Part shown: in pieces, positions 1 through 5,350 of the stretch
How positions within the stretch are numbered: position 1 is the first letter of the stretch
How the letters are laid out: each line of letters opens with the position of its first letter
Source of the DNA: an uncultured Oscillospiraceae bacterium
GTDB lineage: Bacteria; Bacillota; Clostridia; Oscillospirales; Acutalibacteraceae
Direction of reading: 5' to 3'
Assembly: GCA_900546265.1 (NCBI GenBank)
Contig: URCA01000075.1
Location: 1 to 7,977 of the forward strand
Length of the DNA stretch: 7,977 nucleotides
Notes under the pieces: model-generated
Told to the model about the DNA's origin: nothing
Database searches by the model: none
The model's input: the letters and a program-made list of their open reading frames with translations, nothing else
Made by a program: the position numbers and the translations under genes

Positions 1-6
1 TATAAT
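1..6 (+). promoter_or_regulatory. possible -10 box at the window edge
   Basis: The window opens with a perfect TATAAT hexamer. Any -35 element would lie outside the window, so this cannot be confirmed. If it is used, transcription would begin near position 13 and give a leader of about 170 nt before the gene at 184, ending in the terminator at 136-164. That would suit an attenuated leader, but chance occurrence is possible. Confidence 0.35.
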
Positions 7-12
7 AAATCA

Positions 13-135
13 CACGGTCCGCCAAAGCCATTCCTGCGGCGCGCCGGAAAACTGATTTTCGTGACTGCATACAAGGGATTTCCCGCGTAGAAGCCGAAAA
101 TGCCGCCGCTGAGAAGCGGTCTGCGTCGTCATGCG
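13..135 (+). promoter_or_regulatory. structured leader of unknown class
   Basis: This noncoding stretch precedes the terminator at 136-164 and the gene at 184. It contains several short helices: a 10-bp palindrome at 37-46, a 5-bp stem with a CTGA loop at 47-60, and a 5-bp stem capped by a GAGA (GNRA-type) tetraloop at 106-119. Folded elements followed by an intrinsic terminator just before a start codon is the usual layout of a riboswitch or attenuator. I compared it from memory with the TPP, FMN, cobalamin, T-box, SAM and c-di-GMP consensus motifs and could not match it to any. It may simply be the 3' end of an upstream transcript. Confidence 0.3.
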
Positions 136-164
136 CTCCCGGCATTTTGGGCCGGGAGTTTTTT
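136..164 (+). terminator. intrinsic terminator or attenuator upstream of the TM1266 gene
   Basis: A perfect 8-bp GC-rich stem (136-143 with 151-158), a 7-nt loop and six T residues (159-164) form a canonical Rho-independent terminator on the plus strand. It ends 19 nt before the ATG at 184, so transcription of that gene must either read through it or start in the very short gap. This suggests either conditional termination or the end of an upstream operon with a promoter I cannot see. Confidence 0.75.
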
Positions 165-183
165 GTATGGGAAAGGACGGAAC

Positions 184-459
184 ATGCAGACCAGAGTGGC
201 CGTAATGAGCATCATCCTTCACGATTGCGCCTGCGCCGGCGAGGTCAACGCCCTGTTGCACGCCTACAACGAATACATCATCGGGCGCATGGGGCTTCCC
301 TACCGGCAGAAGGGCATCTACATCATCAGCGTGGCCGTGGACGCGCCGCAGGACGCCATCAGCGCCCTTTCCGGCAAGATCGGCCGTCTGCCGGGCGTGA
401 GCATCAAGACCGCCTATTCGGGCTTTGTCAGCGATGTCAGCGTTGAAGCGCCTTGTTGA
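184..459 (+). CDS. TM1266-family iron-only hydrogenase system putative regulator
   Basis: The 91-residue product is a small ACT-like protein of the TM1266 family, which is encoded next to [FeFe]-hydrogenase and its maturases HydE/HydF/HydG in many anaerobes. Its role is presumed regulatory and is not firmly established. Recognisable family features are the N-terminal beta strand (residues 3-12), the helix segment VNALLHAYNEYIIGRMGLPY (21-40), the GIYIISVAVDAP strand (44-55), and the closing SALSGKIGRLPGVSIKTAYS segment (60-79). About 11 extra residues follow the usual family end. I chose ATG 184 because AAAGGA lies just upstream; an in-frame ATG at 100 would lie upstream of the terminator and add sequence foreign to the family. 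Its 3' end overlaps the next gene by 26 nt, suggesting translational coupling. Family assignment is firm; function is inferred from context. Confidence 0.9.
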   Translation: MQTRVAVMSIILHDCACAGEVNALLHAYNEYIIGRMGLPYRQKGIYIISVAVDAPQDAISALSGKIGRLPGVSIKTAYSGFVSDVSVEAPC

Positions 460-2386
460 CCGTCTGGCGGCGGAGCGCTGCCTGCCGGATGCGGACATGC
501 TCGCGCTGCTCGCCTGCGGGGACGGGGAGGTGCTTTCCCACCTCTTTGCCCGGGCGCGGGCGGCGCGCGAGGCCGTCTACGGGCGGGACGTGTACATCCG
601 CGGGCTCATTGAGTTTACCAATTTCTGCAAAAACGACTGCCTGTATTGCGGCATCCGCTGCTCCAACGCGCGGGCCTGCCGCTACCGGCTGTCGGAGGAA
701 GAAATTCTTGCCTGCGCCGAGGCGGGCTACCGCATGGGCTTCCGCACGGTGGTGTTGCAGGGCGGGGAAGATGCGTATTTCACCGACGAACGCCTCTGCG
801 CCATTGTGCGCGCCCTGAAAGCGGCGCGGCCCGACCGGGCGGTCATCGTCTACTGCCGACAGGCGCGGCAGGCCTATCCCGACTGCCCCATTATCATCGG
901 CGGGCTGGAGGCCTCTCTGCGCCGGTTCGCCCATTACGACTATTGGGACGACCGGGTGCGGCCCTCCATCCTGCTGGACAGCGGGGCGGATCTGCTCACC
1001 TTCGGCATGGGGGAGAGGCAGACCATGGAGATCGCCCGCCGCCTCTCCGAAGGGGAGCCGGTCAGCGAGCTGACCGATATCCGGGGCACCTGCTACGCCG
1101 TGCCGGTGCGGGAGTACGCCCCCCGCCCCTGCGCCGAATGCCCCTCTTACGAGCAGGTGCGCGTCCCCGACGAGGCGGGCAAGCGGCAGTACGCCATATC
1201 CTGCCGCATCCAGCAGGACGAGCAGGACGAGGTGCGGGGCAAGACCGTCATCCAGCGCCACGGCGATACCATCGTGGTGCAGAACCCGCCCATGCCCATG
1301 CTGGACACGGAAACCTTCGACTGGGTGTACGAGCTGCCCTACGAGCGGGCGTATCACCCCAGCTACGAGGCGCTGGGCGGGGTGCCGGGCATCGAGGAGG
1401 TGCGCTTCTCCATCACCCACAACCGGGGCTGCTTCGGGGCCTGCAACTTCTGCTCCCTGGCCTATCATCAGGGCCGGCGGATCGCCTGCCGCAGCGAGGA
1501 GTCGGTGGTGCGGGAGGCTGAAAAGCTGGTCAAGCTGCCGGGCTTCAAGGGCTATATCCACGACGTGGGCGGGCCGACGGCCAACTTCCGCCGCCCCTCC
1601 TGCCAGGGGCAGCTGACCAAGGGGCTGTGCAAGGGGAAAAAATGCCTCGCGCCCCAGCCCTGCCCCGCCCTGCGGGCGGATCACAGCGAATATCTCCATC
1701 TGCTGCGCCGGCTGCGGAAGCTGCCGGGGATCAAGAAGGTGTTCATCCGCTCCGGCATCCGCTTCGACTACCTGCTGGCCGACCCGGACGAGAGCTTCTT
1801 CAAAGAGCTGGTGGAGCACCACATCAGCGGCCAGCTCAAGGTGGCGCCGGAGCATTGCTCCGCCCCGGTGCTTTCCTGCATGGGCAAGCCCCCCATCGAC
1901 ACCTACCGCCGGTTCCAGAAGCGGTTCTACGAGCTGACCAAGAGCGCGGGCAAGAAGCAGTATCTGGTGCCCTACCTCATGTCCTCCCATCCCGGCAGCA
2001 CCATGCGGGACGCCATCGAGCTTTCCGTGTTCCTCAAGCGGGAGGGGCTGCACCCCGAGCAGGTGCAGGATTTTTATCCCACCCCCGGCACGGTGTCCAC
2101 CTGCATGTTCTATACCGGCCTCGACCCGTATACCCTGAAGCCGGTGTACGTCCCCCGCACGCCGCGGGAGAAGGCGGAGCAGCGGGCCCTGCTGCAATAT
2201 TTCCGCCCCGAAAACCGGCCGCTGGTGCTGGCGGCGCTGAAAAAGGCGGGCCGCTTTGATCTCATTGGCACCGGCCCCGACTGTCTGGCCGCGCCCGAGA
2301 CCGGCAAAGCCCCCGGCGCCCGCCCGGGCGGCGCGCCCCGGCGCAAAACCCCGGCCAAGCGAAAGCCGCCGCGCCGGCGCTCCTAA
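434..2386 (+). CDS. HydE-YgiQ hybrid: HydE N-terminus fused to a YgiQ-type radical SAM protein lacking its N-terminus
   Basis: This 650-residue frame joins two unrelated genes. Residues 1 to ~131 match the [FeFe]-hydrogenase H-cluster maturase HydE: the IRGLIEFTNFC strand, radical-SAM motif C65-X3-C69-X2-C72 followed by GIR, then RYRLSEEEIL and the FRTVVLQGGED segment. From RPDRAV (132-137) onward it is YgiQ (UPF0313): IIIGGLEASLRRFAHYDYWDD, a second radical-SAM motif C333-X3-C337-X2-C340, DVGGPTAN (377-384), further conserved cysteines at 390, 399, 404 and 410, VAPEH, and a basic Pro/Arg-rich tail. HydE is normally ~350 residues, so roughly its last 220 are absent; YgiQ lacks about its first 100-140. 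Neither half looks complete, so HydE activity is unlikely, and YgiQ's own function is unknown. ATG 434 is preferred; TTG 425 and TTG 443 are alternatives, and no clear ribosome binding site is visible. Residue comparisons are from memory. It could be a true deletion fusion or a misassembly. Confidence 0.85.
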   Translation: MSALKRLVDRLAAERCLPDADMLALLACGDGEVLSHLFARARAAREAVYGRDVYIRGLIEFTNFCKNDCLYCGIRCSNARACRYRLSEEEILACAEAGYRMGFRTVVLQGGEDAYFTDERLCAIVRALKAARPDRAVIVYCRQARQAYPDCPIIIGGLEASLRRFAHYDYWDDRVRPSILLDSGADLLTFGMGERQTMEIARRLSEGEPVSELTDIRGTCYAVPVREYAPRPCAECPSYEQVRVPDEAGKRQYAISCRIQQDEQDEVRGKTVIQRHGDTIVVQNPPMPMLDTETFDWVYELPYERAYHPSYEALGGVPGIEEVRFSITHNRGCFGACNFCSLAYHQGRRIACRSEESVVREAEKLVKLPGFKGYIHDVGGPTANFRRPSCQGQLTKGLCKGKKCLAPQPCPALRADHSEYLHLLRRLRKLPGIKKVFIRSGIRFDYLLADPDESFFKELVEHHISGQLKVAPEHCSAPVLSCMGKPPIDTYRRFQKRFYELTKSAGKKQYLVPYLMSSHPGSTMRDAIELSVFLKREGLHPEQVQDFYPTPGTVSTCMFYTGLDPYTLKPVYVPRTPREKAEQRALLQYFRPENRPLVLAALKKAGRFDLIGTGPDCLAAPETGKAPGARPGGAPRRKTPAKRKPPRRRS

Positions 2387-2404
2387 AACAGACGGCAGGA
2401 AACC

Positions 2405-2446
2405 ATCCCCCGAAAAGGACTGCGAGCCTTTTCGGGGGATTTTTTG
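2405..2446 (+). terminator. intrinsic terminator after the HydE-YgiQ frame
   Basis: A perfect 14-bp stem (2405-2418 with 2427-2440), an 8-nt loop and a T-run (2440-2445) form a strong Rho-independent terminator 19 nt after the stop codon at 2384-2386. It closes the transcription unit before the XRE operon. Confidence 0.92.
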
Positions 2447-2469
2447 CGTGTAGGATACTGGTTCCATAT

Positions 2470-2482
2470 TTGGTTATACCAA
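2470..2482 (+). promoter_or_regulatory. inverted repeat upstream of the XRE gene
   Basis: TTGGT-TAT-ACCAA is a perfect 5-bp inverted repeat with a 3-bp centre. It sits between the preceding terminator and the XRE gene start at 2534, in the expected -35 region or just upstream of it. It could be an operator half of a double-site control region, but it is short enough to occur by chance. Confidence 0.35.
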
Positions 2483-2492
2483 GTTTAGCCTG

Positions 2493-2510
2493 GCGAATAT
2501 TCGCTAGAAT
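2493..2510 (+). promoter_or_regulatory. perfect palindrome and possible -10 box, likely operator of the XRE operon
   Basis: GCGAATATTCGC (2493-2504) is a perfect 12-bp palindrome and is immediately followed by TAGAAT (2505-2510), a reasonable -10 hexamer. No good -35 is found 17 bp upstream, which fits a regulated promoter. XRE-family regulators commonly bind symmetric sites over their own promoters, so autoregulation by the protein encoded at 2534 is a natural inference. The palindrome itself is directly visible; the binding protein is not. Confidence 0.55.
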
Positions 2511-2533
2511 AAAATTGGAAAGGATGTGGGGCC

Positions 2534-2812
2534 GTGAACACGCGCAAGCTGGGGCTGGGCAACCGGAATCTGGTGGGCCGCCGGGTGACGGAGGCGCGAA
2601 GAGCCTTAGGGATCACACAGGTGCAGCTGCTGGCCCGGCTGCAGGTGCGCGGCGTGGACATCAGCGGGACGTCCCTGTCCCTGCTGGAGGGGCAGAAGCG
2701 ACCGGTATTCGACTACGAGCTGGCGGCGCTGGCCGACATCCTGAAGGTGGACGTGAACTGGCTGCTGGGGCGGCAGGAGGAGAAGTATGGCGGCAAAGAA
2801 ACGGATGACTAA
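2534..2812 (+). CDS. XRE-family helix-turn-helix transcriptional regulator
   Basis: The 92-residue product is almost entirely one HTH_3/XRE DNA-binding domain (about residues 13-79). The first helix is LVGRRVTEARRALG, the HTH pair spans about ITQVQLLARLQVRG to ISGTSLSLLEGQKR (27-56), and the domain ends in the characteristic LAALADILKVDVNWLLG helix (63-79). There is no effector domain, so it probably acts as a simple dimeric repressor. The start is GTG 2534, supported by AAGGA at 2520-2524 with a 9-nt spacer; the nearby ATG 2524 is in another frame. Its last 26 nt overlap the next gene, so the two are translationally coupled. The palindrome upstream suggests autoregulation. Domain call firm; targets unknown. 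Confidence 0.9.
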   Translation: MNTRKLGLGNRNLVGRRVTEARRALGITQVQLLARLQVRGVDISGTSLSLLEGQKRPVFDYELAALADILKVDVNWLLGRQEEKYGGKETDD

Positions 2813-3767
2813 AAAGGAGCGGGAGCGGCGGCACAGACGCCGCTTTTGGGCGGGGATCCTGCTCGTCAGCCTGGCGGCCGCCTTCTGCGTCCTCGTCACC
2901 CTGAGCGAGCAGATGACAAGGCCCTTCCTGCCCACCTGGAAGGAGATTTTTCAAAAGGTCGGCCTGGCCGAGGCGGAGCCGCTGGACAGTGAGCTCAGGG
3001 TCCACGTCATCGACGTGGGGAACGCCGACGCCATCCTGGTGCAAAATAAAGGGGCCAGCCTCCTCATCGACGCGGGAGAGAAGGACGACGGGGAGCGGGT
3101 GCTCGCCTACCTGCGGGAGCAGGGGGTGGACAAGCTGGACATGGTTATCGCCACCCACGCGGACGCCGATCACATCGGCGGGATGAAGACGGTGATAAAC
3201 GGCATGGACATCGATGCCTTTTTGATGGCCACCATGCCGGAGGGGTATACCCCCACCACCAAGACCTATACGGGCATGCTGGAGGCCCTGGCGGGCAAAG
3301 GGGTGAAGATCACCGAGGCCAAGCCGGGCGCCCGGTATCCCCTGGGGGACGCCGTGCTGGACATTCTCGGCCCGGCGGCGGAGTTTGAGGAGAACAACAA
3401 CCAATCGGTCGTCTGCAAGGTGACCTTCGGGGCCAAAAAGTTCCTGTTCATGGGGGACGCGGAAAAGCAGGCGGAGGCCGAGCTGCTGAGCAAGGGCCTG
3501 GATTTGTCCGCCGACGTGATCAAGGTGGGCCACCACGGCAGCGACACCTCCACCACGGACAAGCTGCTCGACGCGGTGAAGCCCCGGTACGCCTTTGTCA
3601 CCTGCGGGGCGGGGAACTCTTACGGGCACCCAGATAAATCGACGCTGGATAAGCTGAAGGCGCGGAACATCACGGCTTATCGCAGCGATTTGAACGGCAC
3701 CATCGTGGCCGCCACCGACGGCAGCCAGATAACCATCACCACCGAAAAAGGAACCGCCGCCCCATAG
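2787..3767 (+). CDS. membrane-anchored ComEC/Rec2-like metallo-beta-lactamase-fold hydrolase
   Basis: The 326-residue product has a very basic N-terminus (residues 4-19), one transmembrane anchor (about 20-40), and then a metallo-beta-lactamase-fold domain (about 70-318), so the catalytic part should face the outside of the cell. It resembles the soluble C-terminal domain of ComEC/Rec2 without the competence channel. Visible motifs are VIDVGNADA (74-82), the metal motif H124-A-D-A-D128-H129, LFMGDAE (220-226, D224), VGHHGS (247-252) and SYGHP (278-282). The family is thought to act as a nuclease or phosphodiesterase; the substrate here is unknown. AGGAGG at 2775-2780, 6 nt before ATG 2787, fixes the start inside the XRE gene. 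A bulged GC hairpin spans the stop codon (3753-3775) but has no U-tract. It is co-transcribed with the XRE gene and probably the DUF3006 gene. Confidence 0.88.
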   Translation: MAAKKRMTKKERERRHRRRFWAGILLVSLAAAFCVLVTLSEQMTRPFLPTWKEIFQKVGLAEAEPLDSELRVHVIDVGNADAILVQNKGASLLIDAGEKDDGERVLAYLREQGVDKLDMVIATHADADHIGGMKTVINGMDIDAFLMATMPEGYTPTTKTYTGMLEALAGKGVKITEAKPGARYPLGDAVLDILGPAAEFEENNNQSVVCKVTFGAKKFLFMGDAEKQAEAELLSKGLDLSADVIKVGHHGSDTSTTDKLLDAVKPRYAFVTCGAGNSYGHPDKSTLDKLKARNITAYRSDLNGTIVAATDGSQITITTEKGTAAP

Positions 3768-3793
3768 GGGGCGGTGGGAAAGGCTGTGAGCGT

Positions 3794-4018
3794 ATGACCT
3801 ATGTGACTATCGACCGGTTCGAGGGCGCCCAGGCGGTGCTGGAGGACGACGAGGAGCGGACGTTCGCCGTGCCCCGGGAGCGGCTGCCCGCCGGGGCGAA
3901 GCCGGGGGACGTTTTGGAAAGCGAGGGCGGGGCCTACATCCCTGCGCCGGAGGAGACGGAAAAGCGGCGGGCCTACGCCCGCCGCCTGGAGGAGATGCTC
4001 AGGCATCCTCCCGCATGA
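3794..4018 (+). CDS. DUF3006-family small protein
   Basis: The 74-residue product matches the DUF3006 pattern: an N-terminal VTIDRFEG strand (4-11), then AVLEDDEERTFAVPRERLPAGAKPGDVL (14-41), a small predicted beta barrel with a C-terminal charged helix (53-69). Function is unknown. DUF3006 genes are often found directly after ComEC-like MBL genes, as here with a 26-nt gap, so a partner or accessory role is likely. ATG 3794 is the only plausible start in this frame near the family N-terminus; a GGGAAAGG sequence lies about 11 nt upstream, which is a rather long spacing. The gene ends 3 nt before the convergent terminator hairpin. Confidence 0.82.
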   Translation: MTYVTIDRFEGAQAVLEDDEERTFAVPRERLPAGAKPGDVLESEGGAYIPAPEETEKRRAYARRLEEMLRHPPA

Positions 4019-4020
4019 GA

Positions 4021-4060
4021 AACCGAAAGGGAATCGCCCGGGGCGATTCCCTTTCTGGTT
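4021..4060. terminator. shared hairpin between convergent genes
   Basis: A perfect 15-bp inverted repeat (4025-4039 with 4041-4055) is extended by four more pairs (4021-4024 with 4057-4060) across a single bulged T at 4056. It lies exactly between the DUF3006 stop (4018) and the PHP stop (4059-4061), overlapping the latter by two bases. There is no proper T-run on the plus side; on the minus side only a short GGTTTCTC follows. It probably works as a bidirectional terminator or 3'-end stabiliser. Confidence 0.7.
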
Positions 4061-4988
4061 ATGCCGGATAATAGGGATTGGTGAACGCCCTTCGGCCCTG
4101 GCTGTCGGTCAGGACGAAGCGCAGGAAGCCGAACCGCTCGGCCGCGTCGGCGGGGATCTCCCATTCGAAATGGGTCAGGCAGTCCTCCTCGGCGCAGCGG
4201 CCGGCGGCGGAGCCGATGCCCTTGCACTGCAGCGCGATGCGGCGCACCGGCGAGCAGTCCAGGCACAGCCGGCCGTCCTCCAGATAGAGATCGTGGATTT
4301 CCGGGCCGGTGGAGCAGTAGTAGTCCCCCGCGTCCAGGGCCTTGATAATCGCGTCATAGGCGAGGACCGGGGCCTTGATCATGGTGAAGCCGCCCATGGC
4401 GTCGGATTCGCCGCCCGCGTTGTGGTTGTCGTCGGTGGCGATGCAGAACAGCCGCTTGCCATGGTTCAGCAGGGCGGCGTAATGGGCGCGGTCGTCCCCG
4501 TCGCCAGAGGCCACCTCGCAGCCGTGGTTGTAAATCTCGAAGGCGGTCAGCCCTTCGTATTGCAGGTAGTTCTCCGGCTCCTCCGCCGACCAGGAGGGAT
4601 GGTTGTAATGCACGATAAAATCCGCCTCGCGCAGGGCGCGGATGGTGGCGTTGATGGCCGCGGGGGAATAGGCCGTCGGCCGGGGGATGAGCACCGCGTG
4701 CTCCGGATCCCGGGAAATGGCGCACAGGTGGCAGCAGCGGGAATACCCGTCGGGCGCCGTCTCGCAGACGTCTACCTCGTAGCCGCAGAGGGCCAGAAAG
4801 TCCGGAGCGTCCAGATCCTTGTGCCACTGGAGAACATTGTGGTCGGTGAAGGCGATGACGGAATACCCGCCGGTTTGGTAGAGACCCTTCATCTGCGCGG
4901 GGGTGAGCCGCCCGTCGGAAAAGGTGCTGTGGGCGTGCAGGTTGGCTTTGAAAAAGCGGCCTTCATGGGGAATGAGATACTGCTTCAT
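4059..4988 (-). CDS. PHP-domain metal-dependent phosphoesterase
   Basis: The 309-residue protein has a PHP domain with the expected metal ligands: KANLHAHSTFSDG (H18, H20, D25), AFTDHN (D49, H50), GYEVDV (E71), CCHLCAIS (H87), VHYNHPSW (H127, H130), EIYNHGCE (H155), and ATDDNHN (D186, D187, H189). Such stand-alone PHP proteins hydrolyse phosphate esters, for example YciV/RNase AM acting on 3',5'-bisphosphorylated or short RNA substrates, but the substrate cannot be deduced here. A C-terminal region from about 230 is beta-rich and less familiar. The start is ATG 4988, with AAGGA about 10 nt upstream and GGAGG further out (5005-5009). It is transcribed alone, convergent with the DUF3006 gene and divergent from spoIIE. 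The enzyme class is sure; the specific role is not. Confidence 0.9.
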   Translation of the reverse strand: MKQYLIPHEGRFFKANLHAHSTFSDGRLTPAQMKGLYQTGGYSVIAFTDHNVLQWHKDLDAPDFLALCGYEVDVCETAPDGYSRCCHLCAISRDPEHAVLIPRPTAYSPAAINATIRALREADFIVHYNHPSWSAEEPENYLQYEGLTAFEIYNHGCEVASGDGDDRAHYAALLNHGKRLFCIATDDNHNAGGESDAMGGFTMIKAPVLAYDAIIKALDAGDYYCSTGPEIHDLYLEDGRLCLDCSPVRRIALQCKGIGSAAGRCAEEDCLTHFEWEIPADAAERFGFLRFVLTDSQGRRAFTNPYYPA

Positions 4989-5018
4989 ACATGACCATTC
5001 CTTTCCTCCGTACCGTTT

Positions 5019-5062
5019 AAAAAGGCGAGCGCCCTTTTATGGGCACAGTATACGCCTTTTTT
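5019..5062 (-). promoter_or_regulatory. nested inverted repeats and possible promoter upstream of the PHP gene
   Basis: An outer repeat AAAAAGGCG (5019-5027) pairs with CGCCTTTTT (5053-5061), enclosing an inner GCCC/GGGC pair (5031-5034 with 5041-5044). On the minus strand TATACT (5052 to 5047) is a fair -10 box, but I find no matching -35. The repeats would lie in or just before the PHP 5' untranslated region and may be an operator, an RNA hairpin, or the terminator of the small ORF at 5037-5168. Confidence 0.3.
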
Positions 5063-5168
5063 CACAGGACCGCAACCCCCAGGCAAGCGCTGAATGCATC
5101 ACGCCTGACGGCTCAGCGGCGACTTGGCGGAGGAAATGCCCTATACCAGGCCAACCACTGGATTTCAT
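5037..5168 (-). CDS. possible 43-residue small protein upstream of the PHP gene
   Basis: A minus-strand ORF starts at ATG 5168 behind a strong GGAGGGGG ribosome binding site about 7 nt away and ends 48 nt before the PHP start. The predicted peptide begins MKSSGWPGIGHFLRQV and ends SCEKRRILCP; it has no signal peptide, membrane segment or known motif that I recognise. The good ribosome binding site and the same orientation as the PHP gene are the only support. The frame stays open further upstream (to 5459), overlapping spoIIE, which weakens the case because an open frame there is partly a by-product of GC-rich composition. Treat as a candidate only. Confidence 0.2.
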   Translation of the reverse strand: MKSSGWPGIGHFLRQVAAEPSGVMHSALAWGLRSCEKRRILCP

Positions 5169-5316
5169 CGTCGCTCCCCCTCCACTTACCCTAGCGGCCC
5201 GTTTTCGGGCGCCTTCTCCTCCAAAGCGGCCGATCTCCGGGAAACGGTGCCGGTTCCCGCTTTCTTTTGCTTCTTCTACCTCTTTCGCCCTCAAATTCCA
5301 GGATGCGCCCACCGAT
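5169..5316. other. noncoding stretch with two hairpins and a pyrimidine-rich tract
   Basis: No credible gene is seen here. It holds a 5-bp GCCCG/CGGGC hairpin with a TTTT loop (5197-5210), a 9-bp stem with one mismatch and a GTGC loop (5238-5259), and immediately after it a pyrimidine-rich run (5260-5290). On the plus strand the second hairpin plus the T-rich run resembles a weak intrinsic terminator, although no plus-strand gene precedes it; a short untranslated transcript is one possible explanation. Confidence 0.4.
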
Positions 5317-5350
5317 TCCGACACATTCGCCGCCCCCGCCGCCATATAAT
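5317..5350 (+). promoter_or_regulatory. probable spoIIE promoter with Spo0A-box-like element
   Basis: A perfect TATAAT -10 box lies at 5345-5350, 30 nt before the spoIIE ATG. Upstream, TCCGACA (5317-5323) matches the inverted Spo0A box TTCGACA at 6 of 7 positions and ends in a -35-like CCGACA (5318-5323). The -35 to -10 spacing is 21 bp. The B. subtilis spoIIE promoter is known for just this: sigma-A recognition with an abnormal 21-bp spacer, activated by phosphorylated Spo0A. The geometry is seen directly; Spo0A control is inferred. Confidence 0.55.

Noticed and set aside
71..120. Known riboswitch (T-box or TPP) in the leader
   Set aside because: CTGAGA and AAGGGATTTCCCGCG recall TPP and T-box fragments, but the other obligatory conserved parts of both classes are missing.
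434..2386. Frameshift or pseudogene in the radical SAM gene
   Set aside because: The frame is open throughout and both halves keep their conserved motifs, so the anomaly is a fusion rather than a decayed gene.
437..2467. Long minus-strand open frame opposite the HydE-YgiQ gene
   Set aside because: It mirrors a GC-rich plus-strand gene with clear family motifs; its translation is low-complexity Gly/Ala/His/Leu-rich with no recognisable domain.
2661..3629. Minus-strand open frame opposite the MBL gene
   Set aside because: The plus strand carries the complete MBL motif set and a strong ribosome binding site.
4170..4994. 274-codon plus-strand open frame opposite the PHP gene
   Set aside because: The opposite strand has all PHP metal ligands in order; this frame shows only Gly/Val-rich filler.
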